Shown: one piece after another, positions 17,505 through 25,904 of the stretch | Numbering within the stretch: position 1 is the stretch's first letter | Layout of the letters: each line of letters begins with the position of its first letter | DNA from: Micromonospora peucetia | GTDB lineage: Bacteria > Actinomycetota > Actinomycetes > Mycobacteriales > Micromonosporaceae | Assembly (NCBI RefSeq): GCF_900091625.1 | Contig: NZ_FMIC01000002.1 | Span: 4,402,001-4,466,000, forward strand | Length of the DNA stretch: 64,000 bases | Reading direction: 5' to 3' | The notes under the pieces: generated by a model | The model's input: only the letters and a program-made list of their open reading frames with translations | The model's database searches: none | Told to the model about the DNA's origin: nothing | Made by a program: the position numbers and the translations under genes

Positions 17505-19144
17505 GTGACCCGCCCCACCGCAGCCACCCCCTCCTGCCCGCCCTGTCCCGCCTGCTCGACGAGCAGCCGGACCTCGCCCTCACCCTCGCCGGCACCCCGT
17601 TCACCGTGGCTGAGCTCGATGCCGCGTCGCGTCGCCTCGCCGGGTTCCTCGCCGACCGCGTCGCTCCCGGCGACCGCGTCGTCATCCTCGCCCGCAACGG
17701 CCGCCTGGCCCTGATCGCCTGGTGGGCGACGACGCTGTGCGGCGGTTTCGTCGTCCCGCTCAACACGAGCAACCGCGGCCCCGTACTGGCCCACCAGGTG
17801 CTCGACGCCGACCCGGTCGCGATGATTCTCGAGGACGAGTTCGTGCCCGTCCTGGACGACGCCCTCGTCGGCACAGGGCTACGGGCACCGGTTCTCGTCG
17901 GCGCCCCCGTGGCCGGCCGGCCCTCCTCGGGCTTGGTGCCCGCCTGGGCCACCGAGGTCATCGACTTCGACGCCGCCGTCGCCGAGGGCTCGGCGGTGAC
18001 GACCACCCCGGACCTCGACGCGTATGCCACCAGCCACCTCATCTATACGGCCGGCACGACCGGACCGTCCAAGGCGTGCATGGTCAGCCACGGCTACGTG
18101 GCGAACATGGCCCGCCAGATGCACGAGAACCTCGGGCGCCACCCCGGTGACGTCCTGTGGTCGGCGATGCCGCTGTTCCACATGGCCGCCGTCGGGCACG
18201 TCATGGGTTCGCTCCAGCTCGGCTCGGCCATGGACGTCGCGCAGCGCTTCTCGGTCCGTGGCTTCTGGGACGAGATCCTGCGCTCCCGCGCGACGATGGC
18301 CGCGCTCATGGGCTCGATGCTGCCGATGATCGTCGGCGCCCCCGAGTCCGAAGCTGCCCGCAAGGCCTTCGGCCAGTTGCGCGTCGTGTCCGGCTCGCCG
18401 GTCACCGCCGACCTCGCTGCTCGCTGGACCGAGCGGTTCGGCGTCGAGCGGGTCGGCTCGGGTGCCTACGGCCTGACCGAGGCCGCCCTGATCACGCTCA
18501 CCCCGCCGGGGGGCTACCGCGCCGGGGCCGCCGGCAAGATCAACGAGTCCTTCGAGGTGCGCATCGTCGACGAGCACGACAACCCGCTGCCCGTCGGCGC
18601 GGTCGGCGAGATCGTCGCCCGCCCCACCCGCCCGGCGATCATGTTCAACGGCTACTGGCGCCAGCCGGAGAGGACCCTGGAGGTCTTCCGGGGCCTGTGG
18701 TTCCACTGCGGTGACTACGGCCGGCTCGACGAGGACGGCTACCTCTACTTCGTCGACCGTGGAAAGGACTACCTGCGCCGCGGCGGCGAGAACATCTCCA
18801 GCTTCGAGATCGAGGGCATCGTCGCGACCCACCCGACCGTCGGCGAGGTCGCCGTCCACGCGGTTCCCTCCCCCCTGGCCGAGGACGACCTCAAGGTGAC
18901 GGTCGTGCCCGCGCCCGGCGCGCAGATCGACCCCGCAGAGCTCTTCGAGTGGTTGCACCCGCGGATTCCGCGGTATGCCGTCCCCTCCCACATCGAGGTC
19001 CGCACCGAGTTGCCCAAGAACGCCGTCGGGCGGATCCTCAAGCGGGTCCTGCGCGAGGAGGGCGTGACCCCACAGACGTGGAGCACGGACCCCCGCGCCG
19101 TGACCGGCACCGCGGTCCGGGCCGGCGCCGGGGAGCAGGCATGA
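17505..19144 (+). CDS. acyl-CoA synthetase (AMP-dependent ligase) with apparent 5' frameshift
   Basis: An ANL-superfamily ligase. Motifs are the P-loop IYTAGTTGPSKACMVSH, YGLTEAA, GDYGRLDEDGYLYFVDRGKDYLRRGGENIS, and the C-terminal catalytic Lys in KNAVGRILKRVL. It activates a carboxylic acid to the acyl-CoA. The likely start, GTG at 17505, is one frame off from the body. Adding one C in the run of five at 17527-17531 would join VTRPTAATP to LLPALSRLLDE. The body frame has no good start near there (GTG at about 17607 would lose some 30 residues). Either the base call is wrong or the gene is damaged. It overlaps the racemase gene by four bases. Confidence 0.8.
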
Positions 19145-20301
19145 GCGACGCCCCGGGGACGGTCACCGACCAGCGGTCCGAGGGGCCGCTGGCCGGCCTG
19201 CGCCTTCTCGAGCTCGGTGGGCAGGGACCGGTGCCGTTCGCGACGATGATGCTCGCCGACCTCGGTGCGCAGGTCGTACGGGTCGACCCGCCCGGCGAGC
19301 CCGACCGGCGGGAGCGCGCGGAGGTCAACGCGATCGACCGCGGCCGTACGACCGTCACGCTCGACCTGAAGTCCGAGGCCGACCGGCTGCTCGTGCACCG
19401 GCTGCTCGCCGACGCGGACGTGCTGCTCGACCCGTTCCGTCCCGGGGTGCTCGAACGTCTCGGCCTGGACCCGGTCGAGCTCACCGAGCGGTACCCGCGC
19501 CTCGTCGTGGCGCGGATGACCGGCTGGGGCCAGGACGGCCCCCTCGCCGCGGCCGCCGGGCACGACCTCAACTACATCGCCGTCTCCGGGGTGCTCGACA
19601 CGATCGGCCTGCCCGACGCCGGCCCCGTCGTGCCGCCGATGTACCTGGCCGACTTCGCCGGCGGCGGCATGGTGCTGGCCTTCGGCGTCCTGGCCGCCCT
19701 GCACGAGCGCGTCTCCTCCGGGCGTGGGCAGGTCGTGGACTCCTCGATGCTCGAGGGCAGCGGGCTGCTCACCGTCGTCATCCAATCGATGCTCGCGCGG
19801 GGCGCCTGGAACCTCACCCGTGGAACGAACTACCTCGACGGTGGGGCGCACTTCTACCGGGTGTACCGCACCGCCGACGACAAGTTCATGTCGGTCGCGG
19901 CCATCGAGGCGAAGTTCTACCGCACATTCCTGCACACCCTCGGCCTCGATCCGGAGGACGGGCCGGGGCAGTTCGACGAGTCGGGGTGGGCCGGCTGGGC
20001 CGGGCGGATCGCGCCGGTCTTCGCCGGACGCACCCGGCAGGAGTGGACCAGCGTCTTCGAGAGCGTCGACGCGTGCGTGCACCCGGTGCTGGACATCGCC
20101 GAGTCGGCCGAGCACCCGCAGGTGCGTGCCCGGGGCGCTGTCGTCGAGGTCGAGGGGGTCGCCCAGCCGGCCCCGGTGCCCCGCTTCTCGCGGACGCCCG
20201 CCGGCATCCCGCGGGCCCCGCGGCGCCGTGGTGAGGACACCGACCGGGTGCGCTCGGCGCTCGCCGAGGCCAGCCCGTGGGAAGCCCTGTCAAGGCCTTG
20301 A
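19141..20301 (+). CDS. CaiB/BaiF family protein, alpha-methylacyl-CoA racemase-like
   Basis: A 386-residue class III CoA-transferase-family protein. LLELGGQGPVPFATMMLADLGAQVVRVD is the family N-terminus. GHDLNYIAVSGVL and LADFAGGGMVLAFGVLAALHER match the His and Asp acid/base pair regions of alpha-methylacyl-CoA racemase. RGQVVDSSMLEG follows. Racemases of this type epimerise 2-methyl acyl-CoAs so that stereospecific dehydrogenases can act, as in sterol side-chain oxidation. ATG at 19141 overlaps the ligase stop (ATGA), coupling activation to epimerisation. A CoA-transferase role is the main alternative. Confidence 0.82.
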   Translation: MSDAPGTVTDQRSEGPLAGLRLLELGGQGPVPFATMMLADLGAQVVRVDPPGEPDRRERAEVNAIDRGRTTVTLDLKSEADRLLVHRLLADADVLLDPFRPGVLERLGLDPVELTERYPRLVVARMTGWGQDGPLAAAAGHDLNYIAVSGVLDTIGLPDAGPVVPPMYLADFAGGGMVLAFGVLAALHERVSSGRGQVVDSSMLEGSGLLTVVIQSMLARGAWNLTRGTNYLDGGAHFYRVYRTADDKFMSVAAIEAKFYRTFLHTLGLDPEDGPGQFDESGWAGWAGRIAPVFAGRTRQEWTSVFESVDACVHPVLDIAESAEHPQVRARGAVVEVEGVAQPAPVPRFSRTPAGIPRAPRRRGEDTDRVRSALAEASPWEALSRP

Positions 20302-20330
20302 CCTGCGTCACACCCCACCTTACGATCTCG

Positions 20331-20344
20331 ACCAAGCGCTTGCT
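20331..20344. promoter_or_regulatory. KstR2-type operator (exact consensus)
   Basis: ACCAAGCGCTTGCT lies 49 bases before the ATG at 20393. It should control the long operon 20393 to 34798, which begins with the FadD17-like ligase and igr-like genes. Confidence 0.88.
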
Positions 20345-20392
20345 TGTTGCCGCTGATCCGCATTCGACGACGAACGAGACGGAGCGACGTCA

Positions 20393-22090
20393 ATGACGAC
20401 TCAGACCCCGGTAGCCCGAACCTCGGGGACCGCCGTCTTCGGCGACATCGTGCGCGGGCGCACGGGTGACGATCACCCGGGCCTCCTCTTCGAGGGCCGC
20501 ACCATAACCTGGGGCCAGGTCGTGCAGGAAGCCGCCGACCGGGCCGCAGCCCTGGCCGACGTGCCCCGGCCCGCGGGCAGGCCGCTGCACCTGGGGGTGC
20601 TCCTGGAGAACACCCCCGACCACGTGTACTGGATCTGCGCGGCCGCGCTGGCCGGTGCCACCGTCGTCGGGATCAACCCGACCCGACGGGGCGCCGAGCT
20701 GGCCCACGACGTGCGGCACACCGACTGCGACCTGCTCATCACCGAGGACCGCCTCGCCGGCCTCATCGACGGGCTCGACCTGGGCATCCCCGCCGAGCAG
20801 GTGCGCAACATCGACTCCCCGGAGTACGCCGCCTGGCTGGCCCGGCGCGCCGGCGCGCCGGCGCCCGTCGACGAGGTGGACCCCGGTGCCGACCTGCTGC
20901 TCATGTTCTCCTCGGGCTCGACCGGGGCACCCAAGGCGGTCATCTGCTCGCATGGGCGCCTCGCCGCGGTCTCCGAGGCGCTGCTGGCCCGCACCGAGCT
21001 GACCCGCGACTCGGTCACTTACCTGTCGATGCCGCTGTTCCATGGCAACGCCGTCATGCTCAACCTCGGGCCCGCCATGGTCTGCGGCGCGACGATCTGC
21101 ATGGTCCGCAAGTTCTCCGCGTCCGGCTTCGTGCGTGACGTGCACGAGCACGGCGTCACCTACTTCAACTACGTCGGCCGGGCCCTCGCCTACGTCCTGG
21201 CCCAGCCGGTCGACCCGCGCGACGCGACAAGCACGCTGCGCCGCGCCGTCGGCACCGAGGCCTCGGCCGCCGACATCGCCCGCTTCACCCAGCGCTTCGG
21301 CGCCGTCATCTCCGAGGGCTACGGCTCCAGCGAGGGCGTCATGCGGATCAACCGCACCCCCGAGACGCCCGACGAGGCGCTCGGCGTGGCCGTCGCCGGC
21401 GCCGAGATCAAGGTCATGAACGAGGCCACCGGGCTGGAGTGCCCGCCGGCCAGGCTCGACGGGACCGGGCGGCTCGTCAACGCCGAGGAGGCCATCGGCC
21501 AGCTCGTCGGAGTCGGCATGGCTGCCCGGTTCGAGGGCTATTACAAGAACCCCGAGGCCGCCGCCGAGCGGGTCCGCGGCGAGGACTTCTGGTCCGGGGA
21601 CCTGGCCTACCGCGACGCCGACGGCTACTTCTACTTCGCCGGCCGCTCCTCGGACTGGATCCGCGTCGACAGCGAGAACTTCGCCGCCGGACCCGCCGAG
21701 CGGATCATCGAGCGCTGGGACCGGGTGGCGGTCGCCCCCGTCTTCGCCGTGCCCGACCCGCGCACCGGCGACCAGGTCATGTGCGCGCTCCAACTGCGTG
21801 GCGGCGCCAGCTTCGACCCCGAGGCGTTCACCGCCTTCCTCGACGAGCAGGCCGACCTCGGCACCAAGTGGCGGCCCCGCTTCGTGCGGATCGTCACCGA
21901 GATCCCCACCACCGGCAACAGCAAGGTCGCCAAGCAGGTCCTGCGCCGTGCCGCCTGGGTCACGACCGACCCCGTCTACGTCCGGGACGGCGCGTCCACC
22001 GCGTACCGCCCGCTCACCACGGCGGACGTCCAGGACCTCGAGAAGCAGTTCGCCGACAACGGACGCACCGCCCTCCTGCCGGCCGCCTGA
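20393..22090 (+). CDS. fadD17: FadD17-like acyl-CoA synthetase
   Basis: A 565-residue ANL ligase. LLENTPDHVYWICAAALAGATVVGINPTRRGAELA, LLLMFSSGSTGAPKAVICSH, LSMPLFHGNAV, GATICMVRKFSASGFV, FEGYYKNPEA and GDLAYRDADGYFYFAGRSSDWIRVDSENF closely follow mycobacterial FadD17 as I recall it. FadD17 belongs to the steroid side-chain ligases and is reported to favour acids with a five-carbon (C24) side chain. The Lys in NSKVAKQVLRR is the adenylation Lys. It is the first gene after an exact KstR2 box and precedes the igr-like genes, consistent with activating the side-chain acid they degrade. Confidence 0.85.
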   Translation: MTTQTPVARTSGTAVFGDIVRGRTGDDHPGLLFEGRTITWGQVVQEAADRAAALADVPRPAGRPLHLGVLLENTPDHVYWICAAALAGATVVGINPTRRGAELAHDVRHTDCDLLITEDRLAGLIDGLDLGIPAEQVRNIDSPEYAAWLARRAGAPAPVDEVDPGADLLLMFSSGSTGAPKAVICSHGRLAAVSEALLARTELTRDSVTYLSMPLFHGNAVMLNLGPAMVCGATICMVRKFSASGFVRDVHEHGVTYFNYVGRALAYVLAQPVDPRDATSTLRRAVGTEASAADIARFTQRFGAVISEGYGSSEGVMRINRTPETPDEALGVAVAGAEIKVMNEATGLECPPARLDGTGRLVNAEEAIGQLVGVGMAARFEGYYKNPEAAAERVRGEDFWSGDLAYRDADGYFYFAGRSSDWIRVDSENFAAGPAERIIERWDRVAVAPVFAVPDPRTGDQVMCALQLRGGASFDPEAFTAFLDEQADLGTKWRPRFVRIVTEIPTTGNSKVAKQVLRRAAWVTTDPVYVRDGASTAYRPLTTADVQDLEKQFADNGRTALLPAA

Positions 22091-22147
22091 CCCGCCGGCC
22101 CGCCCCGCACACCGACTGGCGTCCCACGCCCCGAGAAGAGGACATCC

Positions 22148-23332
22148 ATGTACCTGGAGTACACCCCAGAGCATCGAGAGCTGAGCCGGGAGCTGCGCGC
22201 CTACTTCGCGCGCCTGCTCACGCCTGAGGTCCGCGAGGCGCTCGGCGGCACCAACGAGGACCGTCCGGCCTACCGCGAGATCATCCGTCAGATCGGCAAG
22301 GACGGCCTGCTCGGGCTCGGTTGGCCCAAGGAGTTCGGCGGCCAGGGCCGCCCGGCGCTCGACCAGTACATCCTCTTCGACGAGATCAACCGCGCCCAGG
22401 CGCCGTTCCCCTTCGTCACCATCAACAACATCGGCCCGATGCTCATGCGCTACGGCACCGAGGAGCAGAAGCGCACCTACCTGCCGGGCATGCTCACCGG
22501 CGACGTCATCTTCGCCATCGGCTACAGCGAGCCGGGCTCCGGCACCGATCTCGCCTCGCTCGGCGCCAAGGCCGAGGCCACGCCCGAGGGGGGCTGGGTC
22601 ATCAACGGCCAGAAGGTCTTCACCAGCGGCGTCAGCCAGGCCGACTTCGTCTGGATGGCCGTGCGCACCGACCCCGACGCCCCGAAGCACAAGGGGATCA
22701 CCATCCTCATCGTGCCGACGTCGGACCCCGGCTTCAGCTGCACGCCGATCGCCACCAGCGGCATCACCCACACCAACGCCTCCTACTACGAGGACGTGCG
22801 CGTCGGCCCCGAGGCACTCGTCGGCGAGGTCAACGGCGGCTGGCGCCTCATCACCGGCCAGCTCGGTCACGAGCGAGTGGGCCTGGCCGCGATGGGCGGG
22901 CGCACCGAGCAGCTGTGGACCGACGTCGCCGCGTGGGCCGCCGAGCCCGACGCCGACGGGATCCGCGTCCTCGACAAGCCGTGGGTGCGTACGGAGCTGG
23001 CCCGCGACTACGCCGAGCTGACCGCGATGCGCCTGCTCAACTGGAAGATCGCCGTCGTCGAGGAGGGCCAGAACCCGGCTCCCGCCGCCGCGTCCGTCGC
23101 CAAGGTCTACGGCACGGAGACCCACGACCGGGTCTGCCGCAACCTCGTCTCCGTCGTCGGGCCCCGCGCGACCCGGCGACCCGGCGCACCGGACGCCGTC
23201 CTCGGCGGACAGCTCGAGGCCTACACCCGCGGCTCCTACATCAACACCTTCGGCGGCGGCACCAACGAGGTGCTGCGCGACATGATCGCGGTCGCCGGCC
23301 TCGGCATGCCGAGGAAGGGGCGGTCCGCATGA
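22148..23332 (+). CDS. fadE29: FadE29/ChsE2-like acyl-CoA dehydrogenase subunit
   Basis: A 394-residue acyl-CoA dehydrogenase. The start MYLEYTPEHRELSRELRAYF, then GWPKEFGG, FAIGYSEPGSGTDLASL, GQKVFTSG, HTNASYYEDVRV and TFGGGTNEV, track M. tuberculosis FadE29 almost segment for segment. FadE29 pairs with FadE28 in an alpha2beta2 enzyme that dehydrogenates a 3-carbon steroid side chain. Glu242 in HERVGL aligns with the NERV Glu of FadE29, the likely catalytic base. ATG at 22148 is preceded by GAAGAGG. Its partner gene is two genes downstream at 24354. Confidence 0.9.
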   Translation: MYLEYTPEHRELSRELRAYFARLLTPEVREALGGTNEDRPAYREIIRQIGKDGLLGLGWPKEFGGQGRPALDQYILFDEINRAQAPFPFVTINNIGPMLMRYGTEEQKRTYLPGMLTGDVIFAIGYSEPGSGTDLASLGAKAEATPEGGWVINGQKVFTSGVSQADFVWMAVRTDPDAPKHKGITILIVPTSDPGFSCTPIATSGITHTNASYYEDVRVGPEALVGEVNGGWRLITGQLGHERVGLAAMGGRTEQLWTDVAAWAAEPDADGIRVLDKPWVRTELARDYAELTAMRLLNWKIAVVEEGQNPAPAAASVAKVYGTETHDRVCRNLVSVVGPRATRRPGAPDAVLGGQLEAYTRGSYINTFGGGTNEVLRDMIAVAGLGMPRKGRSA

Positions 23333-24354
23333 GCACCACGACGTGGACCCCGGCCCCCGACGCCACCGACGAGGAGGCCTTCCTCGCCCGCCTGCGTGAG
23401 TTCGTCGGCCTCGAGGCCACGCCCACCCGCTACGCTCAGGACGCCGTCAACCAGGCGATGATCCGCCACTTCGTCGAGGCGATGGGCGACGAGAACCCCG
23501 TCTACGTCGACGAGCAGGCCGCCCGTGACACCGGCCGTGAGGGCGTCGTCGCCCCGCCGCCGATGCTGTCCACCTGGCTCATGGTCGGCTACCGGGCCCA
23601 CCTGGCCGCCGCCGCGGGCGCCGCGCCGGACACCCCCATGGCCCGGCTGCTCGCGATCCTCGCCGAGGCCGGCTTCGTCGGGGTCGTCGCGACCAACGAC
23701 GAGCACGAGTACGTTCGCGAGCTGCGCCTGGGCGACGAGATCAAGATGGCGACGGTCATCGAGGACGTCTCCCCGCGCAAGACCACGGGTCTGGGCACCG
23801 GCCACTTCATCACGACGCTGCGCACCTACACCGACCAGGACGACGAGGTCGTGGCTCGCCAGCGCTTCCGCATCCTGCGCTTCGACCCGTCCGGCGCCAA
23901 GCCCGCGGCTCCGGCCGCCGGCGACCCGGCGCTGCGGCACAAACCGTTCATCCTGCGCGACAACGCCTTCTGGTTCGAGGCCGCCGCACAGCGTCGCCTC
24001 GTCATCCAGGCCTGCACCGACTGCGGCACGCTGCGCCACCCGCCCGGCCCGCTCTGCCCTTCCTGCCACTCGTACGCGTGGCACGAGGTCGAGGCGAGCG
24101 GACGGGGCACGGTGCACAGCTACGTCGTCAGCCACCACCCGAAGGCTCCCGGGTACGACTACCCGCTCACCGTCGTGCTCGTCGACCTCGAGGAGGGCAC
24201 GCGCCTCGTCGCCGACTTCGTCGGGGACGCCGACGAGGTCGAGATCGGCATGCCCGTGCAGGTCGACTGGCTCGCCTACGACGAGAACCTCACCCTGCCG
24301 CGTTTCCGGGCCGCGACCTCCGCATCGGAGCCCACCGAAGAGGAGAAGAACTGA
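23329..24354 (+). CDS. chsH2: ChsH2-like enoyl-CoA hydratase subunit (MaoC-like plus DUF35)
   Basis: A 341-residue two-domain protein. Residues about 15-190 form a FAS1-DH/MaoC-like hotdog (MIRHFVEAMGDENPVYVDE, VVAPPPMLSTWLM). Residues about 205-330 form a DUF35 domain with a rubredoxin-like zinc ribbon, CTDC then CPSC, followed by an OB fold. This is the layout of ChsH2, which pairs with ChsH1 to hydrate the steroid enoyl-CoA and whose DUF35 part docks the aldolase Ltp2. ATG at 23329 overlaps the previous stop. ChsH1 and Ltp2 homologues lie just downstream, so the complex can be assembled from this operon. Confidence 0.9.
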   Translation: MSTTTWTPAPDATDEEAFLARLREFVGLEATPTRYAQDAVNQAMIRHFVEAMGDENPVYVDEQAARDTGREGVVAPPPMLSTWLMVGYRAHLAAAAGAAPDTPMARLLAILAEAGFVGVVATNDEHEYVRELRLGDEIKMATVIEDVSPRKTTGLGTGHFITTLRTYTDQDDEVVARQRFRILRFDPSGAKPAAPAAGDPALRHKPFILRDNAFWFEAAAQRRLVIQACTDCGTLRHPPGPLCPSCHSYAWHEVEASGRGTVHSYVVSHHPKAPGYDYPLTVVLVDLEEGTRLVADFVGDADEVEIGMPVQVDWLAYDENLTLPRFRAATSASEPTEEEKN

Positions 24355-25481
24355 TGGACTTCCAGCTCGCCGAGGACCAGGTCACGGTCAACGACCTGGC
24401 GCGCGACGTCTTCTCGCGCAACGGCGACCCGCAGCGCCTCTTCGACATCGAGGCCGGGCAGGACCGCTTCGACCGCGCCCTGCACCGCGACCTGGCCGAG
24501 TCCGGCATCCTCGGGCTGCTCGTGCCCGAGGAACACGGCGGCGCCGGGCTGGGCCTGTGGGAGGTCGCCGGGGTCTTCGTCGAGCAGGGCCGCACGCTGG
24601 GCACCGTCCCGCTGTGGGAGACCCTCGTCGGCGGCGTCCTGCCGTTGGTGCGCTACGGCGACGCCAGGCAGCAGGCCGAGTGGCTGCCCCGCGTCGCCGC
24701 CGGGGACGCGGTCCTCACCGTGGCCGTCGACGACCTGGCCGACGCCCGGCCGTACGGCGCCCGCGTCCGTGCGCGGTCCGGCACCGAGCCCGGCGGTGCG
24801 GCGGTCACCCTGAACGGCACCGCCGTCGGCGTTCGCTCAGCGCACCTCGCCGACGCGATCATCGTCCCGGCCACCGACGAGGAGGGCACGGTCGGGCTCT
24901 ACCTCGTGCCGACCGCTGGCACCGGGGTGCGCCGCGACACCTTCGAGCGCACCGACCGCGGACTCGCCTCCGACGTGCACCTCGAGGGCGCCGCCGCGGA
25001 GCTGCTCGCCGAGGGCCCTGAGGAGGACCGGATCGACTGGCTGCTGCGCCAGGTCTGGATCGCCGTGGCCGCCCTGCAGAGCGGCATCAGCCAGGCCGCC
25101 GTGCGCCAGGCCGCCGACTACACCTCCGGCCGCGAGCAGTTCGGTGTGCCGATCGCGACCTTCCAGGCCGTCGCCCACCAGATCGCCAACTGCCACATCG
25201 ACACCGAGGCGATGGAGGTCACCTACCTCAACGCGCTCTGGCGCGAGACGACGGCACGGCCGCCCCGCGCGGCCGTACACGTCGCGAAGTACTGGGCTGC
25301 CGAGGCGGGCGACCGTGTCGCGCGCACCGTGCAGCACGTGCACGGCGGCATGGGTGCCGACGTCACCTACCCGATCCACCGCTACATGCTCTGGACCACC
25401 CAGCTGGCCAACACCGCCGGCTCGGGGGCCTGGCAGCTGCAGCAGCTCGCGGACCTCGTCGACGCGGGGGAGCAGCTGTGA
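24354..25481 (+). CDS. fadE28: FadE28/ChsE1-like acyl-CoA dehydrogenase subunit
   Basis: A 375-residue protein whose start codon shares a base with the ChsH2 stop (TGATG). MDFQLAEDQVTVNDLARDV, VPEEHGGAGLGLWEV and the C-terminal HVHGGMGADVTYPIHRY match FadE28, the partner of FadE29. The middle is divergent and lacks the catalytic Glu region of FadE29-type subunits, as expected for the second subunit of the heterotetramer. Separation of the two dehydrogenase genes by chsH2 differs from the M. tuberculosis order fadE28-fadE29-chsH2-chsH1-ltp2. Confidence 0.87.
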   Translation: MDFQLAEDQVTVNDLARDVFSRNGDPQRLFDIEAGQDRFDRALHRDLAESGILGLLVPEEHGGAGLGLWEVAGVFVEQGRTLGTVPLWETLVGGVLPLVRYGDARQQAEWLPRVAAGDAVLTVAVDDLADARPYGARVRARSGTEPGGAAVTLNGTAVGVRSAHLADAIIVPATDEEGTVGLYLVPTAGTGVRRDTFERTDRGLASDVHLEGAAAELLAEGPEEDRIDWLLRQVWIAVAALQSGISQAAVRQAADYTSGREQFGVPIATFQAVAHQIANCHIDTEAMEVTYLNALWRETTARPPRAAVHVAKYWAAEAGDRVARTVQHVHGGMGADVTYPIHRYMLWTTQLANTAGSGAWQLQQLADLVDAGEQL

Positions 25482-25903
25482 GCGGCACGCAGATCACCAT
25501 CGAGCAGGTGAGCCTCGGCGACACGCTGCCGGAGCTCGAGATCCCGCTGACCCGGACCCTCATCGTCGCCGGCGCCCTCGCGACCCGCGACTACGAGGAC
25601 GTGCACCACGACCCGGCCCAGGCCGAGCGTCGCGGCACCCCCGACACCTACATGAGCATCAACAACACCAACGGGCTCGTCGGCCGCTACGTCACCGACT
25701 GGGCCGGCCCCGCGGCGCGCATGGTGCGCCTGAGCACCCGCCTCGGGGTGCCGAACTTCCCGGATGACGTGATGCGGCTGACCGGAGAGGTCGTCGGCGT
25801 CGAGGAGGACACCGTGCGCGTCGCGGTGCGTGGCATGAACAGCAAGGGCGCGCACGCCGTCTCCGAGGTGACCGTGCGCCTGCCCCGCGGAACGGAGCAA
25901 TGA
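25478..25903 (+). CDS. chsH1: ChsH1-like MaoC enoyl-CoA hydratase subunit
   Basis: A 141-residue single hotdog domain. RDYEDVHHDPAQAERRGTPDTYMSI contains the hydratase-2 Asp and His in their usual spacing, followed by GLVGRYVTDWAGPAARMVRLSTRLG. This is the size and pattern of ChsH1, which supplies the catalytic residues to the ChsH1-ChsH2 hydratase. GTG at 25478 overlaps the previous stop by four bases. The next gene begins one base after its stop. The fused protein at 41331-42596 ends in a very similar domain. Confidence 0.88.
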   Translation: MSGTQITIEQVSLGDTLPELEIPLTRTLIVAGALATRDYEDVHHDPAQAERRGTPDTYMSINNTNGLVGRYVTDWAGPAARMVRLSTRLGVPNFPDDVMRLTGEVVGVEEDTVRVAVRGMNSKGAHAVSEVTVRLPRGTEQ

Positions 25904-25904
25904 C

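Noticed and set aside
17505..17714. A separate 69-codon gene starting at GTG 17505
   Set aside because: After about ten codons the translation is a Ser/Pro/Arg-rich shadow of the ligase; a frameshift explains it better.
20390..23125. A 911-codon open frame on the minus strand
   Set aside because: It is the mirror of the FadD17-like and FadE29-like genes, whose domains read clearly on the plus strand; its translation is low-complexity and spans two genes.
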